Positions 37,403-49,607 of a stretch of DNA of 64,000 bases are shown one piece after another. Under the pieces are notes generated by a model that was given only the letters and a program-made list of their open reading frames with translations, searched no databases and was not told the DNA's origin. This stretch comes from Saksenaea vasiformis B4078 (taxonomy: Eukaryota; Mucoromycota; Mucoromycetes; Mucorales; Saksenaeaceae), in contig JNDT01001468.1 of assembly GCA_000697055.1 (NCBI GenBank), forward strand, positions 86,399 through 150,398. Direction: 5' to 3'. Numbering within the stretch: position 1 is the stretch's first letter; each line of letters starts with the position of its first letter. A program made the position numbers and the translations under genes.

Positions 37403-39061
37403 TTAGAGATTCAGCAAAATTTTGACCGCCTTGACCTGGGTGTACTCTTGCAAAGCATATTTGCCAAGTTCTTTTCCAAAACCAGATTGTTTGTAACCAC
37501 CGAAAGGTGTCGACTGATCAAACACGTCGAAACAGTTAACCCACACAGTACCAGCTTGAAGCTCGTTTGACACCTTGATAGCCGTATCCAAGTTGGTTGT
37601 GTACACACCGCCAGCTAAGCCGTAGTCGGAATCATTTGCCATTTCGATGGCCTCATCGATCGTGCTGAACGTCGCTATGCCAACGACAGGACCAAAAATC
37701 TCTTCTTGCATGACCCGCATGCTGTTCTTGCAGTGTATAAGTACGGTAGGTTCTACAAAGTAGCCTTTGGATCCCCAGCGCTTGCCGCCGAATGCAACCT
37801 TGGCGCCTTCCTCTTGACCAAGGGCAATATAGCCCAACACTTTATCAAACTGAGACTTGTTGATCAGTGGCCCTATGATGGTGTTTTCAGCAAAGGGATC
37901 TCCGAGAGTGTACGTCTTTGAGAACTCCACGAAGTGCTGAACAAATTCGTCATGAATAGATTCGTGCACAAGGATGCGAGAACCAGCATTGCAGTTCTGG
38001 CCATGATTATTGAAAATGCCTCCCGCAGCTTGCTCTGCAGCTTGCTTGATGTTTGCGTCTGCGCAGACGATCTGAGCACTTTTTCCTCCCAGCTCAAGCT
38101 GGAGTTTCTTGAGGTTACTGTTGGATGAAGCCTCCATGATTTTACGGCCAGTGAGGGTCGAACCAGTAAAAGCCATCTTGCTAACACCAGGATGGCTGGA
38201 CAGAAAAGCGCCCGTTGTGTTTCCATAACCGGTAATCACGTTGATAACGCCCTGTCCTACGTGTTGGTTTTTAAAGGAGAAGACAGTAACAGGCTTACCG
38301 GTGGGAATCCAGCTTCCTTAGCTAATTCCGCAAACTTGTAAGAGGACAATGGGGTAACCTCGGATGTCTTCATCACAACTAGATTTAACGGTGGGATCTT
38401 AGTAGGCTGCCTGGAGGTGAGGGATATCTGAACTTACTCGTGTTGCCCGCAGCCAAAGCAGGTGCAAATTTCCATGCGGCCATCATGATCGGATAATTCC
38501 AGGGAATAACAGCGCCGACGACGCCAAGTGGTTCATGACGCGTGTAACACATCTTGTCAAACGTTGTGTCTATCACTTTGCCGTGGATCTTATCTGCCCA
38601 ACCGGCGAAGTAGCGATAACAGGCAATCGAGTCTGTCACATCGAAATCTCGCGCAAGGACGAACGACTTGCCGTTATCCAACGCGTCGAGCGTCGCCAAT
38701 TCATCCTTATCGCGTTCCATCAGATCAGCCAATTTGTAAATGAGTCGACCGCGTTCGGCAGGGGCTAGCTTGCGCCAAGTATGTCTGAATGCATGAGATG
38801 CTGCTTGAACGGCGGCATCGACGTCTTGTTCGTTGGCAGAGTGGATTCGACAGATAACCTCTTCTGTTGCGGGATTGATATTATCAATCAACGGCCCGTT
38901 TCCAGAAACAAATTCATTATTGATGAACAGTCCGGTATGCACTTTTGTACAAGAAACACCGGAGGTTTGAGTTAAAAAGGCAAAAGACGCGTTCTTTATA
39001 AACTACCTTTGATTTCTTTGTTATTCGATAAACGAACGGTTTGAATATCTGCTTGCGTCAT
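37403..39061 (-). CDS. NAD(P)+-dependent aldehyde dehydrogenase
   Basis: Oxidises aldehydes to carboxylic acids; the class 1/2-like (ALD) family in the cytosol or mitochondria. Four exons on the minus strand (39061-39007, 38941-38438, 38378-38299, 38251-37403) join in frame to 495 residues, the normal family length. Motifs: VVGAVIPWNYPIMMAAWKFA with the oxyanion-hole Asn, GNTIVMKTSEVTPLS (the cofactor-binding Lys), FTGSTLTGRKI, LELGGKSAQIV with the general-base Glu (about residue 266), GQNCNAGSRI with the catalytic Cys (about 300), and EEIFGPVVGI near the end. The 18-residue first exon shows no strong mitochondrial presequence, so a cytosolic place is more likely. Substrate unknown. Confidence 0.95.
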
Positions 39062-42000
39062 ATTTTCTGCTTTGTGAGAAAAGAGAAGCAATAAAGAAAG
39101 TTTTCCGGGGATCCGAGTAAGTTTATAATGCTTACAAGGTAACACAGTTCGAAATGGCGACGATGATGTGAGAAGTTCGCGTCTTTCCTCATTCAAACTT
39201 CAGTCGCCGCCCGCCTCAGCACTCCGACAATGAAACACAGCTGCAAAACCGTAATAGCAGATACTAAATACAAACAGATGTCAAAACAATGCCATTTTTG
39301 TATTCCATGTCAAGCTAAACGCGCGTTTCGATTGGTTCCTTGCAAAGCTGGCATGCGTTTTTTTTTACCTGACCTGACATGACATGACGTGTTATAACGT
39401 GGGAAGATGTTCGACCCACTTATCTGAAGGGAAGCGTGATGTAACACAGCAAATTACGTAGTATTCTAGTGAAGGTAAAGCCATTCCATAATGCAAATTT
39501 GCATATGCCATGTATGCATATGACCAATGCCCGTGGAAGAATATTTTACCGATGAACTTGGACAAGCAACCTTCGTTGACATTGTAATGGAGGATAAAAC
39601 ATTGAATCAATGCTTAACATTATGTCATACTTCATTAGAGAAACGCAATAGGAGTTCTGTCAATGCTCCCGGCCTTCCCTAGGATAGATGAATGGTAGAA
39701 GTAGCTGAATGAGGAGAAACGGATAAGGAGCGAGAAGCAGAATGAGGAGATAAAATAGAGAAGTCGTAATGTTAGATCCCATGTAGCCAATTAACCTCAA
39801 TATTCGTTTTCTAGGCTTAGCTACGGAATATGTCTACGGGTCCAGTTTGATGGCTTAGTAACGGCTTTGTGGACGATAAACAGAATTGGGCACATCCAAA
39901 TGTCTAATGCATTATATTCGTGGGTGAAACTGTGAAGACAGTTATGCTGCTTACCAGTTTATATGTCATGTGCATACCTAGATCTTGTTCCAAAGAAAAG
40001 CTTGTAATGAGAAAATAAACGAGAACGACGTCTTAAAGTTTCCAGGACGAATTTGTGTAGCCACCATGTGCCCTAGAACTGACCGCCATTGGTCGTACAT
40101 ATAACGCACGGAAGATGACGTTCACTGTACCGCATCAAGCTCTGTATCTCCAATATTTCAGGCTTATTGTGTCTGGTGGTAGTGCGTCCCCACCCGATAG
40201 ACAATCTCCCAAGCTACTTTATTGGGTTGAAATTGAGAATCCCATAGCAGGTTACGCTGTCTTCCTGAATTACATCCCTAAAGCCGTTGCTTCAGAGAAA
40301 AGGGTACTATTACGTTCTCCACTTCATCCTTCGCTGGAGGTTCGCCTTTTCATCAAAAGCGCAGGAAGGTTTGGTGAGGTTTCCTTTGTGACAGACGTAT
40401 GAATCATTTCTTCATTGTGGGGTCGTCCGTTTTGCGCAGTACTCTCCCGTTGTCTTTTCGCTTTCGGTATTAATCTTGACCAATGCCGATCAAAGGTGAT
40501 GCTGAAGCTTAATCGCTCTGAAGTTACTAAATCTCAATGGGAATTTCTTAACGCTGGTTGGCTGATTTTACCCAGGTGTGGCCAGACTGTGCATGATCCC
40601 TTGCTGACCCTATTTACCGAAAAGAGAAGTAAATTGCCTTGTTCGAAAGTGTCGTAAAGGGTGTCACTTAGACTCACGGCGCATAGGACTTTCTGACATC
40701 GCAATGCAGGTAATCAATTAAGACAGGCGTGTTTGCCTGATTATATAGAGATTTGTGCAAGAGATGGACCTATTTACCTCGAGAAAAATACTCGGGATGC
40801 ACAGAAATTCTGTGCTTACCTCGGGACCTTTTACTGTTAACAGTATGCTCGTGCTAATTTTATTCATCAGCAAGATTCACAAGACACGATGTGTATGCAG
40901 TTCAAGCAACGTCATACAACATGTAGCTGGTTCAACGCCTCCATTGAATTACCAACGATGAACATTAGGTCACTTCTCCTCACTACTAGGATTACAAGTA
41001 GTAATGATTTACATGCCTTCGCCATATCATTACTATAATGCGACGCATCGTCTAGAACTTATAGCTCGCTTATTACCCTGAGATTTAATATTGGATCAGT
41101 TTTGGACGATGATCCATGTATGATCGTAGATGTGCAATAGACGAATGGTAAACCTTTTTCCCATCGACAGTGATTTCAGATTACATGTAGATATCTGATG
41201 GCTTATCCATCCCCATATCTGCTCCGGTTTATGTCAGGTATCCATATCTGAGATTACATTAGCCACATAACGTGCTCATCATAATCTGCGCTAGAAGATT
41301 TCTCTGTTTTAGACCTGACCCGTTGTCGTCCTAAAATACACCGGTCTAAAAAGGGATTTTCTACCCGATTGTCATCCCCAGCAAACTTTGCCCCTTATCA
41401 TACAAGCATTAAAATACACCCACCTTGACAAACTTCCTTTATCACCAGTAATGTCATGAGCTAACTTATTCTTCAGGATCCTCTTTACATGCGGACCGCA
41501 TCATCGATATACCTAGTTGTGGATGACGGGATAACTTCCTTGCGATGGAAGCCTTTTTCTTTTATGCTGAATGAGTTATTATCATTATCCGTTGGATACA
41601 AATGCTTATTGTGCAATAGGCTCTTGACAAGATCCTCACCTTTGTGTGACTTTGCTGAGAACTAATGGTATCTTTATCTGAAGTAACTTGAAATACTATC
41701 TTTCAAATAATGGCGCATCTATGTCGATGGCTATTCAAACTCACAGTTGGTCTTCACCATCTCTTTTCTTATGACGCTCATTAGCTATATATTGTAAGTG
41801 ATTCTACCGCAGTAAGGCTTGATACCACGCTTCTGAATCTGCTGTTGTGTGTGTTACAAAAAAAAAGGCGCTATAGATCCTCCAGGGCTGTAAATACTAT
41901 TTGATCAGATTCATCTACACGTGCTAACGACTTTCTCTCACAGACGGCTTTGTGTGACAGCACCAGGACGATCGAGACGACACACTTTATTGTGCTTTCT

Positions 42001-43711
42001 ATCTCATTTATGGTACTATTAGGGTCCCGCAAAACGTTTTCGTTCTGGGACCCATATCTGCCAAAAGCGTCAGGTAAGACATTTTGTCGGATTTGACATG
42101 ATACGACTTTCCGTGCTCTTTGCGACATAGCTGTATTTGCTACAATGTCATGCAGTTCGAGCGATCGACGTTTCATTATTTGTTTGACTTGTTGCAGCCA
42201 TTATCACGGCTTGCTTCAGATGGAGGTCTTGAAGGATATTGGCTTGCCTCAGGTGCCCGCTGCATAGATGCTGTCATCATTTAGGGCTCGGTTAGCAACT
42301 TTCTACAAGTCTTTACAACACGTCCATATCGCAGAACTGCTGACAGGATCTCTAACACCTTCGGCGCTGCGGTTCCGTCGGATTTCTCAGTAAAATAGTC
42401 GATAAATGTATCCAGCATGCTCTCATGAATTGGAGAAATAAATTGTTGCTGGACTACTGATTTTGAAGCTTTCATCCACAAAACCAGTTACTAGGCGCCA
42501 TCATGATTACCAACGGAACAGAGGAAGACGCACCACTTAAAGTGCATATATACAAGCTGCTACAAGTTTCAAGGGTCAATAGATTTTTTTCTGGGAGTTC
42601 ATAGCTAACACTATCCCTAGCTGACAGAATGAAGACGGAGTTTGAGTCACAAATCTAATAAAATGGCTGCGACTTTCATCCTAGGGCTCAGAGTCATTTG
42701 TTTACTGATCAACGAAAGCATATCAGATAGACGGTCATAAACCACGTTAAAAACTGCATCGAGAACATGGCGATCAACTCCTCAAATAGATGGTGGAGAT
42801 AGTCTCATGTAGATTTTTTTTCAGTTTGGATTAAGGTTTACACTGCCTTTGGCGATTGGTTTCGATCCTTACCATAACGTCTATACATATAAATCTTCCG
42901 TGAGTTGATACTTATGGTCCTATTGATGTGTTATTACGGTTACTAAAGCGAGAAAATTATTAGCAAGGCAGCTACTATAACAGGATGAGTTGTACATACG
43001 AAGTATTATAGCAGCATAGTACAGTACTATACTAGGATATGCGTTATCGTGGCTGTGACGGACGACCTTCTCTGATTACTATGATGAGGCTATTGCTGTA
43101 AAAGGAATTGCTATATCAGGTTGAACTGTGCGACGAGAAACCGAAAGTCTGTTTACTTGATCGCCACATGTCGATCAAAGTGTTTAACGGTGATGGTAAG
43201 AGGTTCCGCAAGCCATGCGAGCGATGCTTGCTATGGACTATGTTTCCCCAAAGTGGTAATGTGTACCTCGACTTAATAATGCATTTGACATTATGAAAAT
43301 TGATGAATATCAGTACTCCACAACGGTTTTCCCGGTATGATCTGTGTCCCATCGGACATAACACACATGAAGTATAAACAGTGATGCTTGATCGAGCTTC
43401 CTCAAATCGGTCGAAGAAACGTTTCAGGTGGCGCATAGCAAGCCACAGAAAACAAGCACGTCGCAAGGAATAAATGATTTTTCCGCAAATGTGTTTGTTT
43501 GGTAGTCAACTTGGCCAAGTGGTCTCGAGGTTGGAATATTGGATCCAATATGTAATATAGTACAGTGGGCGTTCTTGTGGTGTGGCAAGTTTTGTCGGAG
43601 TTACCAAAAGAAATTTGTGAGACGAGATACAAAAAGGTTAAAGAAAACCTAGTTCTCTCACAGTTCTTCCTCCTTTTTCTCGCTTCTTTCCGCTATATTA
43701 CAAATCTAAAC
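39062..43711. other. 4.6 kb without a recognised intact gene
   Basis: The left end is the aldehyde dehydrogenase promoter. Short tandem TGACATGACA-type motifs occur near 39375. On the minus strand, coding-like scraps at 42481-42281 (FISPIHESMLDTFIDYFTE) and 42176-41871 (INEIESTIKCVVSIVLVLSH) may be remnants of a mobile-element protein, but they are broken and I cannot name them. The right end (about 43565-43711) is duplicated upstream of the paralogue at 47576. Confidence 0.4.
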
Positions 43712-44395
43712 ATGACTGACGTCTCAGTGATATTCCGAGTCATCAATATTATAGTAGCTTTATTTATGATCATCGGTGGAATAGTAAATGCTATCTATGC
43801 AGGTAAGATCATACGCACTGCCATGTCAAAGTAAGAGCCTTACCGTTAATAAATCAAACAGCCTTCCCAAGTGTCCTACATGGAATATGTTTGATGTATA
43901 GAGATATAGATAACTGCAATGATCACTGATCCAGATAATCATATTGTTTGCAGGTTGTTAGGTGTCATGACAATCGCATTCGAGTTTAATTTACCTGGTA
44001 ACATAAATAAGTACGCTTATTTCATGTTCTCTTTCGGTAGTCGAGGAGTGTGTAAGTACTGATGGGAAGCTATTCAAGAGAGAAATACTAACAGAGCGTA
44101 GTTTACATTTTGTAAGTGTGGTTGTTGATGTCAGAATTTATGGGCTGATCTCTCGGAAAAAGTGTCGGCCTTTTGACCATATTCTATGATGCGCTTAGTA
44201 TCGCTTCGGGTGTTATCGTAAGCTGCGCCACAATGACGGCACGTAAGCTAAACGTTTGCCTAGATCGCTCTGGTTGGCATCGTCTACCTCATTTTGCAGT
44301 TTGTACCCGGGGTAAAGCCACCTGCGAACATGCAAAAAGCTTTCGATGAATCAAGCACTGGGACTGGCAATAGCACCGCTGCACCAGCTGTCTAG
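43712..44395 (+). CDS. COPI-associated (Tvp15-like) small membrane protein, copy A
   Basis: Five exons (43712-43830, 43954-44051, 44102-44111, 44163-44217, 44264-44395) join in frame to 137 residues. The protein has four hydrophobic segments and the family's central motif: FEFNLPG, then FMFSFGSRGVFYIFVG, matching the COPI-associated protein signature (Gly-Arg-Gly-like turn followed by Phe-Tyr-Ile). This family resides in Golgi/vesicle membranes. Exon 3 is a 10-base microexon that restores this motif. The second intron acceptor and the joins are supported by the identical exon lengths in the paralogue at 47576-48292. A short polar tail (PPANMQKAFDESS) follows the last membrane segment. Family call from motifs; cargo or partner unknown. 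Confidence 0.85.
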
Positions 44396-45196
44396 TCATG
44401 AGTATTCCCAAGCAATTATTTTTTTTTTCATTTACACATTTATACTATTACTTAATGTATGTACGGACCTAGACTACAGTTTCTCTCATCGATACGCATG
44501 AACTATGCCATTTGTTACGAGAATGAACTCAAAAGGAATAAAGTATTGGACGTTTATTTAGGTAGTTTTTAGCTCCTTTTTATTGAATAGAGCATGTGCA
44601 CCGTTCAAAAAATTTTGCATCAATCAAATGATCAAATTCGGACCAACCAGTGCAACCCTTACGTTTCAAACCTCATTCATACTCAACGGTTTGTTGTAAC
44701 AGATAAAACGATATAGAGGCGTCCGGTTGATGATTTCGTGATCCAATAGCGATAGAATTCTTAGAAAAGACAGAGAGCTGTTCTATGATTATTTGAAACG
44801 ATAAGTCATCGTGTCTACTCCAGAAATAACCCTCCCGGAGAACGTTTTAAAGCTGGAAGGCAATCTTCCAACTTTTCATCTCATCATACAGCAGATGCTG
44901 TTCTTAGCAGGTAACAGCGACTTTTCAAAGAATTTCATAAGTAAATACGATAAGATCTAACATTCCCTGTGTAAAACGTACTGTAAATCTCACAGTAATG
45001 TAACACGTGTCATCCATCTTCGTCACCAACGCAATCTCACCGATGCTCAACAAGCTGTCTACACAATCTTCTCAGATTAACCAACTTAAGAGGGTGTATT
45101 GACCAATTATATGCAAGCTTCTTTACTTAATCAAAAAGATGTTCACGTCTTATTCCCCACCTTCATCTTCCAATCCTTATCTTCTAGGTTTCTTAC
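44396..45196. other. Intergenic, no gene seen
   Basis: Contains the 3' end of copy A and the 3' side of the HMG-box gene. No frame with motifs. Confidence 0.5.
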
Positions 45197-45581
45197 TCAG
45201 TTTTTCGTTTCTTTCGGCTTGCTCCGCTTACTAGTTCTCTTCAGAGTCGTGCCATGTTCATTCTCTTCATTTCTTGTTTTCTGACTTGATGGTGCGGATG
45301 ACTGTCAAAACAGAAAACAGATTTGTCAGTAGCCAAGGAAAGTTTTGTACGATTTCATACAGTTTATAGTTTCTTGTATTTGCTAGTTTAGCTAGCTTGA
45401 AGTATCTTCCCATCTCTTCGTCGTTCAATTCTTGCCACCATTTTGCAGCAATTTTTGAAACGTCGTGATAGTTAATGCGCACATCTGCTGGTGTAACTGA
45501 TGTAATGCTGTCCTTGACCATGTCGCGGAAAATGATAAAACCGTTTGTCGATCGCGGAATGCGTTGCTTTGGCTGCACCAT
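45197..45581 (-). CDS. Small HMG-box (MATA_HMG-like) DNA-binding protein
   Basis: Single HMG box of the fungal MATA/SOX type, which bends DNA in the minor groove. The box begins IPRSTNGFIIFRDMVKD and continues with HDVSKIAAKWWQELNDEEMG and KLAKLANTRNYKLYE, covering about residues 7-75. I prefer two exons (45581-45351 and 45301-45197, 49-base intron, GTAC...CAG), giving 111 residues with a basic Ser/Lys tail ending KRTSKRSKPKETKN. Without splicing the frame runs to 45267 and ends in a hydrophobic tail, unusual for this class. Upstream in-frame sequence to 45737 exists, but the ATG at 45581 has better context and sits just before the box. It lies between the two COPI-associated paralogues on the opposite strand. 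The triose-phosphate transporter and RNA helicase that flank the Mucorales sex locus are not here, so a mating-type role is unsupported. Confidence 0.8.
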
Positions 45582-47575
45582 TTTTTCTTTTTCTGAAAAG
45601 AGGGAAGCTGGCTTGATTATGTAAAAACAGTTGAGCAGATGCGCATATTTATATACATTCCGTTTTCTGAATAAACTTCTCCAGGTTGATCGTCCATCCT
45701 GTATTTCTCTTCCTTTGTGCATCGCTTCATGCTGCACCTAACCTATTGGAAACGCTAACCCAAAATGGTCATTTTCCGGACCGCATCAGTTGAAACATTC
45801 CTGCACTGCTATGTCAGAGTGCTTTGGAGACCAGGTGAGCTAGATAAGCTGTATCCTTAATCATTCTTATGCATCTTTCCTGATGTGCACAATGAAATGC
45901 CAATAAGGTAACAATTGATCTTTTATATGCAGAAGTTGCATGACAGATGGTCTTCGCACATTGATTTTATTGTCAGGTCATTGGTAGAATGCCATGCTTG
46001 CAAATCCTTGCGTTATTCGTTGTTTAGATAAATAACAGACAATATCCACATGTCAATCTGGGTTGTAGTTAAAAGAAGAATGGTCTTATACATATGTGTC
46101 ACGCAGGAGACAAACGCCATTCTTAACCGCATTTTTAACTAATAGAACAATGAATATACTATATTCAACATGCTCTTGCAAAGACATTACATTTAACTCC
46201 AATTGCCACACAAACATAGACTTTAATTCAGTGTCGCGTGAAGGCCCAAGAATGAGCTTTGAATAGAGTCAAGTATGTAGTCACTTTGGCCTCCGATGGA
46301 CAGAAGAATTAGTTGAGCAGGATAAAAACCATACTTGTAAGCGGAACGATACTTGAATGTCAACTTACTCACGCCCAAAGGTGATGCCATCCACTAATAA
46401 TATAATCGTGAACATACCGTTGTCTATGATATGCGGAGAACTGGGAGCAATGCTACACCTGACGATCCGCTAAGGAGAGTAAGCGATCTTGCTTGTGATG
46501 ACATTGGAGATCAAACTACAGGCAAGACGGCTCCAGACAGAGGTCATGCACGCTGAACAATAGATGTACCAAGCGAGAAACCCAAGATATGTTCAATTGA
46601 TATATGTGGATCAGCGCTAATACTTAATTTCTCTGCTCTTAATTGATCGTACTTCGGCGAGAGCTTCTAAAAAGTGCAACATTTTTGTGTGTCGACAAAT
46701 CTGTACGCTCAACTATATTTGTCGTTCATATATCAACTTCTTGCCAGAAGATCATACAACTTATATGGACATGATTTTTCTGATACAGAATCCCTTCGGG
46801 AAGGGGGAAGGATCATCCATAACGGTAAGTATCACCGATTTACTCTGGTGTAAGTTCATCTACACCCAGAGGATATCCATCTGCAGTCATAGAGGGCTTA
46901 CCTTGCGCCATTTGCCGGTAGGGCCGAGGAGTAACAATTTGGCGGCATCTCGGAACTGATAACTACTGCAAACTGATTTTGAAAGACTTGGACTGACGCA
47001 CTATCTGAAGGATACTTTCTGTGGGAAACAACGATCAATAATAATGCTGTGTTATAACATTTTATGTAGCTGATGCGAATAAAAGGAGTACTTACAGAGC
47101 AAACTTATGCGAGGCAAAGGTCATGCAACCTAAATGTCAGGTAAAATATTTACTTACCAGGAAAATAATAAGTCAGGAAAGTAACTTTTTCCATAGAAGC
47201 CAATTATTGTGAAACATACTTTGTGTCAATAATGAGATATTCTTTGGTATGCATCATGGAAAGAATACAGTAACTGAACCTTAGTGTTGGATCTTCACAC
47301 AAAGGACTACTTTTCTGCACGAACTTTATTAGTCATCGACATCAAATAATATGTAGCAGATGGAGATGAACTCCTATAAACCATGTATTTCGTTGGCAGT
47401 TGATTACAAGACGGTCTTAAAGTTGGACGTGATGTGTGGGTCACCTTGTGATGTGGAAAGTTCGGTCGGAGTTATGCCAAGAATTTGTGAAACCCTCAGC
47501 GCAGCAAGATACAAAACGTCAGGCAAAAACTGGTTTTCCACGTTTCTTCTTTTTCTGCTCTTATTCAAATTAAAT
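45582..47575. other. Intergenic, no intact gene; right end duplicated
   Basis: No gene recognised. The last 130 bases (about 47440-47575) resemble the sequence immediately upstream of copy A (43565-43711), including TCGGAGTTA and AATTTGTGA blocks. The promoter was therefore duplicated together with the COPI-associated gene. Confidence 0.5.
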
Positions 47576-48292
47576 ATGGTTGATCCTTCTCTGATATTTC
47601 GAGTCGCAAATATCGTAGTTGCTGCCTTTATGGTTATTGGAGGTGTCGCAACTATTATTCATGGAGGTACGACTATAGATATGACTGGCGTCAAAGCGTA
47701 TCCTTACCGTTTATAACTCGAAAAGGTTTTCCAAACTTCATTCAAGGCATATTTGTCATGTACAGTAGAAAAACAGAAATACAAGACATCACTGACCATG
47801 TTGCTGCAGATTGTTTGGCATTATGACGGCTGTGTTCGAGTTTAGGTTACCTGGTCAAATAACCCAGTTCGCTTCCTTTATGTTCTCCTTCCTTAGTCGA
47901 GGAATTTGTAAGTATGGGTGTGGTGTCAAAAGGGAAAGGTACTGACAGTGATATAGTCTATATCTTGTAAGTATTAGGGTGCTCGAAGATCTGAGGATTA
48001 ATTTTTCGGGAAAGTATCGGCTGTATCACTCTGAATTATGGCGCACTTTCCATCGCCTCCGGTGTCATCGTAAGTTGCGCCACAAATTCGATACACAAAT
48101 TTATCCGCATATTAGGTTACTATCGTTGGTATTGCTTTTGTCATCTTGCATTTTGTACCGGCGATCGATCCTCCCAACAATATGCAAAAAGCTGCTTTCG
48201 ATGAATCAGTTGGTGCTGCGGGTGGTACCGGAGCTGGAAGTTATCCTGCACAAAATTACTCAGTTGGTGGCGCTGGTGGACCAACGGTCTAG
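47576..48292 (+). CDS. COPI-associated (Tvp15-like) small membrane protein, copy B
   Basis: Paralogue of 43712-44395 on the same strand. Five exons (47576-47697, 47810-47907, 47957-47966, 48015-48069, 48116-48292) give 153 residues. Exons 2, 3 and 4 have exactly the same lengths as in copy A (98, 10 and 55 bases), which strongly supports both models and the 10-base microexon. Key segments: RVANIVVAAFMVIGGVA, FEFRLPG, FMFSFLSRGIFYIFIG, ALSIASGVI and VGIAFVILHFVPAIDPPNN. The C-terminal tail is longer than in copy A and rich in Gly, Ala and Tyr. Expected in Golgi or vesicle membranes. Substantial divergence between copies indicates an old duplication. Confidence 0.85.
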
Positions 48293-48482
48293 TTCATGGT
48301 GTTTTTATATATACTGTTCTTCTTTTTGTTTACACTTTGTATGTATACTTTTCTTTTCTCTTAATGGTGTGCACGCGGGGCTATATTGCAACTTCCTTTG
48401 TCCAGCCGCGTAGAGTAATGCGGATTGTACAGAAATGAGTTCCAAAGAAAACAAAAACTATTGAGCAGCTTTGTCTATTTGA

Positions 48483-49126
48483 TTAAAATTCGTTCATGCT
48501 ACCGCCAAATACACCCTTTCTATAATGTTCGCGTTGCTTTCTCAGCCATGCACGATAGTCGGACACTGACTGAATCTTCTCTCCGTAGTAATCAGGAACA
48601 GGATTTCGAATTGAGTTCAGACGAGCATCTGCTCTGTTTCGTTTGATGTGTTCGTAAAAGTCCCTATCACGAATATCCATGGCTGGCTGGATTCTGCGAT
48701 TGAACAACTTGAAAAACAGGTTGCCAACAACAGGTGCAACAAGAAATCCAGCAAAACCCTACCGCGTGTTTAGTATCCTTTTTCTTAAATAAATTAAGCG
48801 TAACCTACAGATCCCATGGTAGCCAAGGCCGAGGCCATTAAAGGATCCAGGCCAAGGATCATCGTAGTAGGCGCGATTTCGAGATTCATGAAATATGCGC
48901 CTGCTCCCATAAATGGGATGATTGTACAGGGAGCATAGGATCCGATCTCGTACATGCGGCGTTTCTTGCGAAGCTCGAAGTATTCATTCCACGAGTTAAT
49001 GCTATTACCGTCGCTTTTTTGAGATTGGGAGTAGCGCATTGCCTGAATCCGCACAGGGCCTAGACTTGAAAGCCTAAGTGTAGCCTGGATTTGTGGACGG
49101 AGCAAATGGGCAGCGCGAAGAGACAT
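48483..49126 (-). CDS. PAM17: Pam17, presequence translocase-associated motor subunit
   Basis: Pam17 is an inner mitochondrial membrane protein of the TIM23 import motor. Two exons on the minus strand (49126-48809, 48758-48483) join in frame to 197 residues, the usual family length. The first 30 residues are basic and hydroxylated (a mitochondrial presequence). The YFELRKKRRMYEIGS segment, the ILGLDPLMASALATMGS segment and the GFLVAPVVGNLFFKLFNRR segment in the second membrane span match the family. The soluble tail includes DRDFYEHIKRNRADAR and VPDYYGEKIQSVSDYRAWLR. The stop lies 190 bases from that of copy B, which converges on it. Identification is secure. Confidence 0.93.
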
Positions 49127-49548
49127 TCTATTGTTCGTTTGCGTTGATACCGAGGGAACGAGACGCCGAAAATGTTGATGTTCGTTCCTAGAGCTCGAGT
49201 TTCGCTACACCCCATTGGCGCACCCAACGAATGACGTCAATAAAGTCAACCAATCATGTAATTTCCTTACCATCACAGGCGCCCGCGGCACTTCCTGCAT
49301 TCCACAAGAGGACAAAACCTGGGCCTAACAAAGAGGCTGGATGGCAGCTCTCTAACCGCCTTACCACTTGATGAGTGGATAAAGTAGAAAAGCCTTAACC
49401 AGGACTCCGATTGCCGTATACCGGCTGACCATCGCTGTGAACTGCAATGTTTTCCTGCAGATGCAACCGCCCAAGACTATAAAAAACAAATAAATATTTG
49501 TTAAACATGATGGTAAAACTTACCAAAGAAGAACTGGTTAAGGCCAAC

Positions 49549-49607
49549 CGCTGCGGAGACTCGCACCTAACTATGGGGTTACATCTTAGTAGAACAACTC
49601 CGCAGCG
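49549..49607. repeat. Perfect 10-bp inverted repeat with 39-base loop
   Basis: CGCTGCGGAG at 49549-49558 is matched by its exact reverse complement CTCCGCAGCG at 49598-49607. A transcript would form a GC-rich hairpin in an otherwise AT-rich area. It could be part of a structured RNA, a transposon remnant or an attachment-like site; none is shown. Confidence 0.7.

Noticed and set aside
42281..42481. Minus-strand frame with coding-like composition
   Set aside because: Short, not extendable by splicing, and no recognised family; mentioned only as a possible remnant.
45197..45581. Sex locus (SexM/SexP) interpretation of the HMG-box gene
   Set aside because: The flanking triose-phosphate transporter and RNA helicase genes expected at Mucorales sex loci are absent; neighbours are COPI-associated genes and PAM17.
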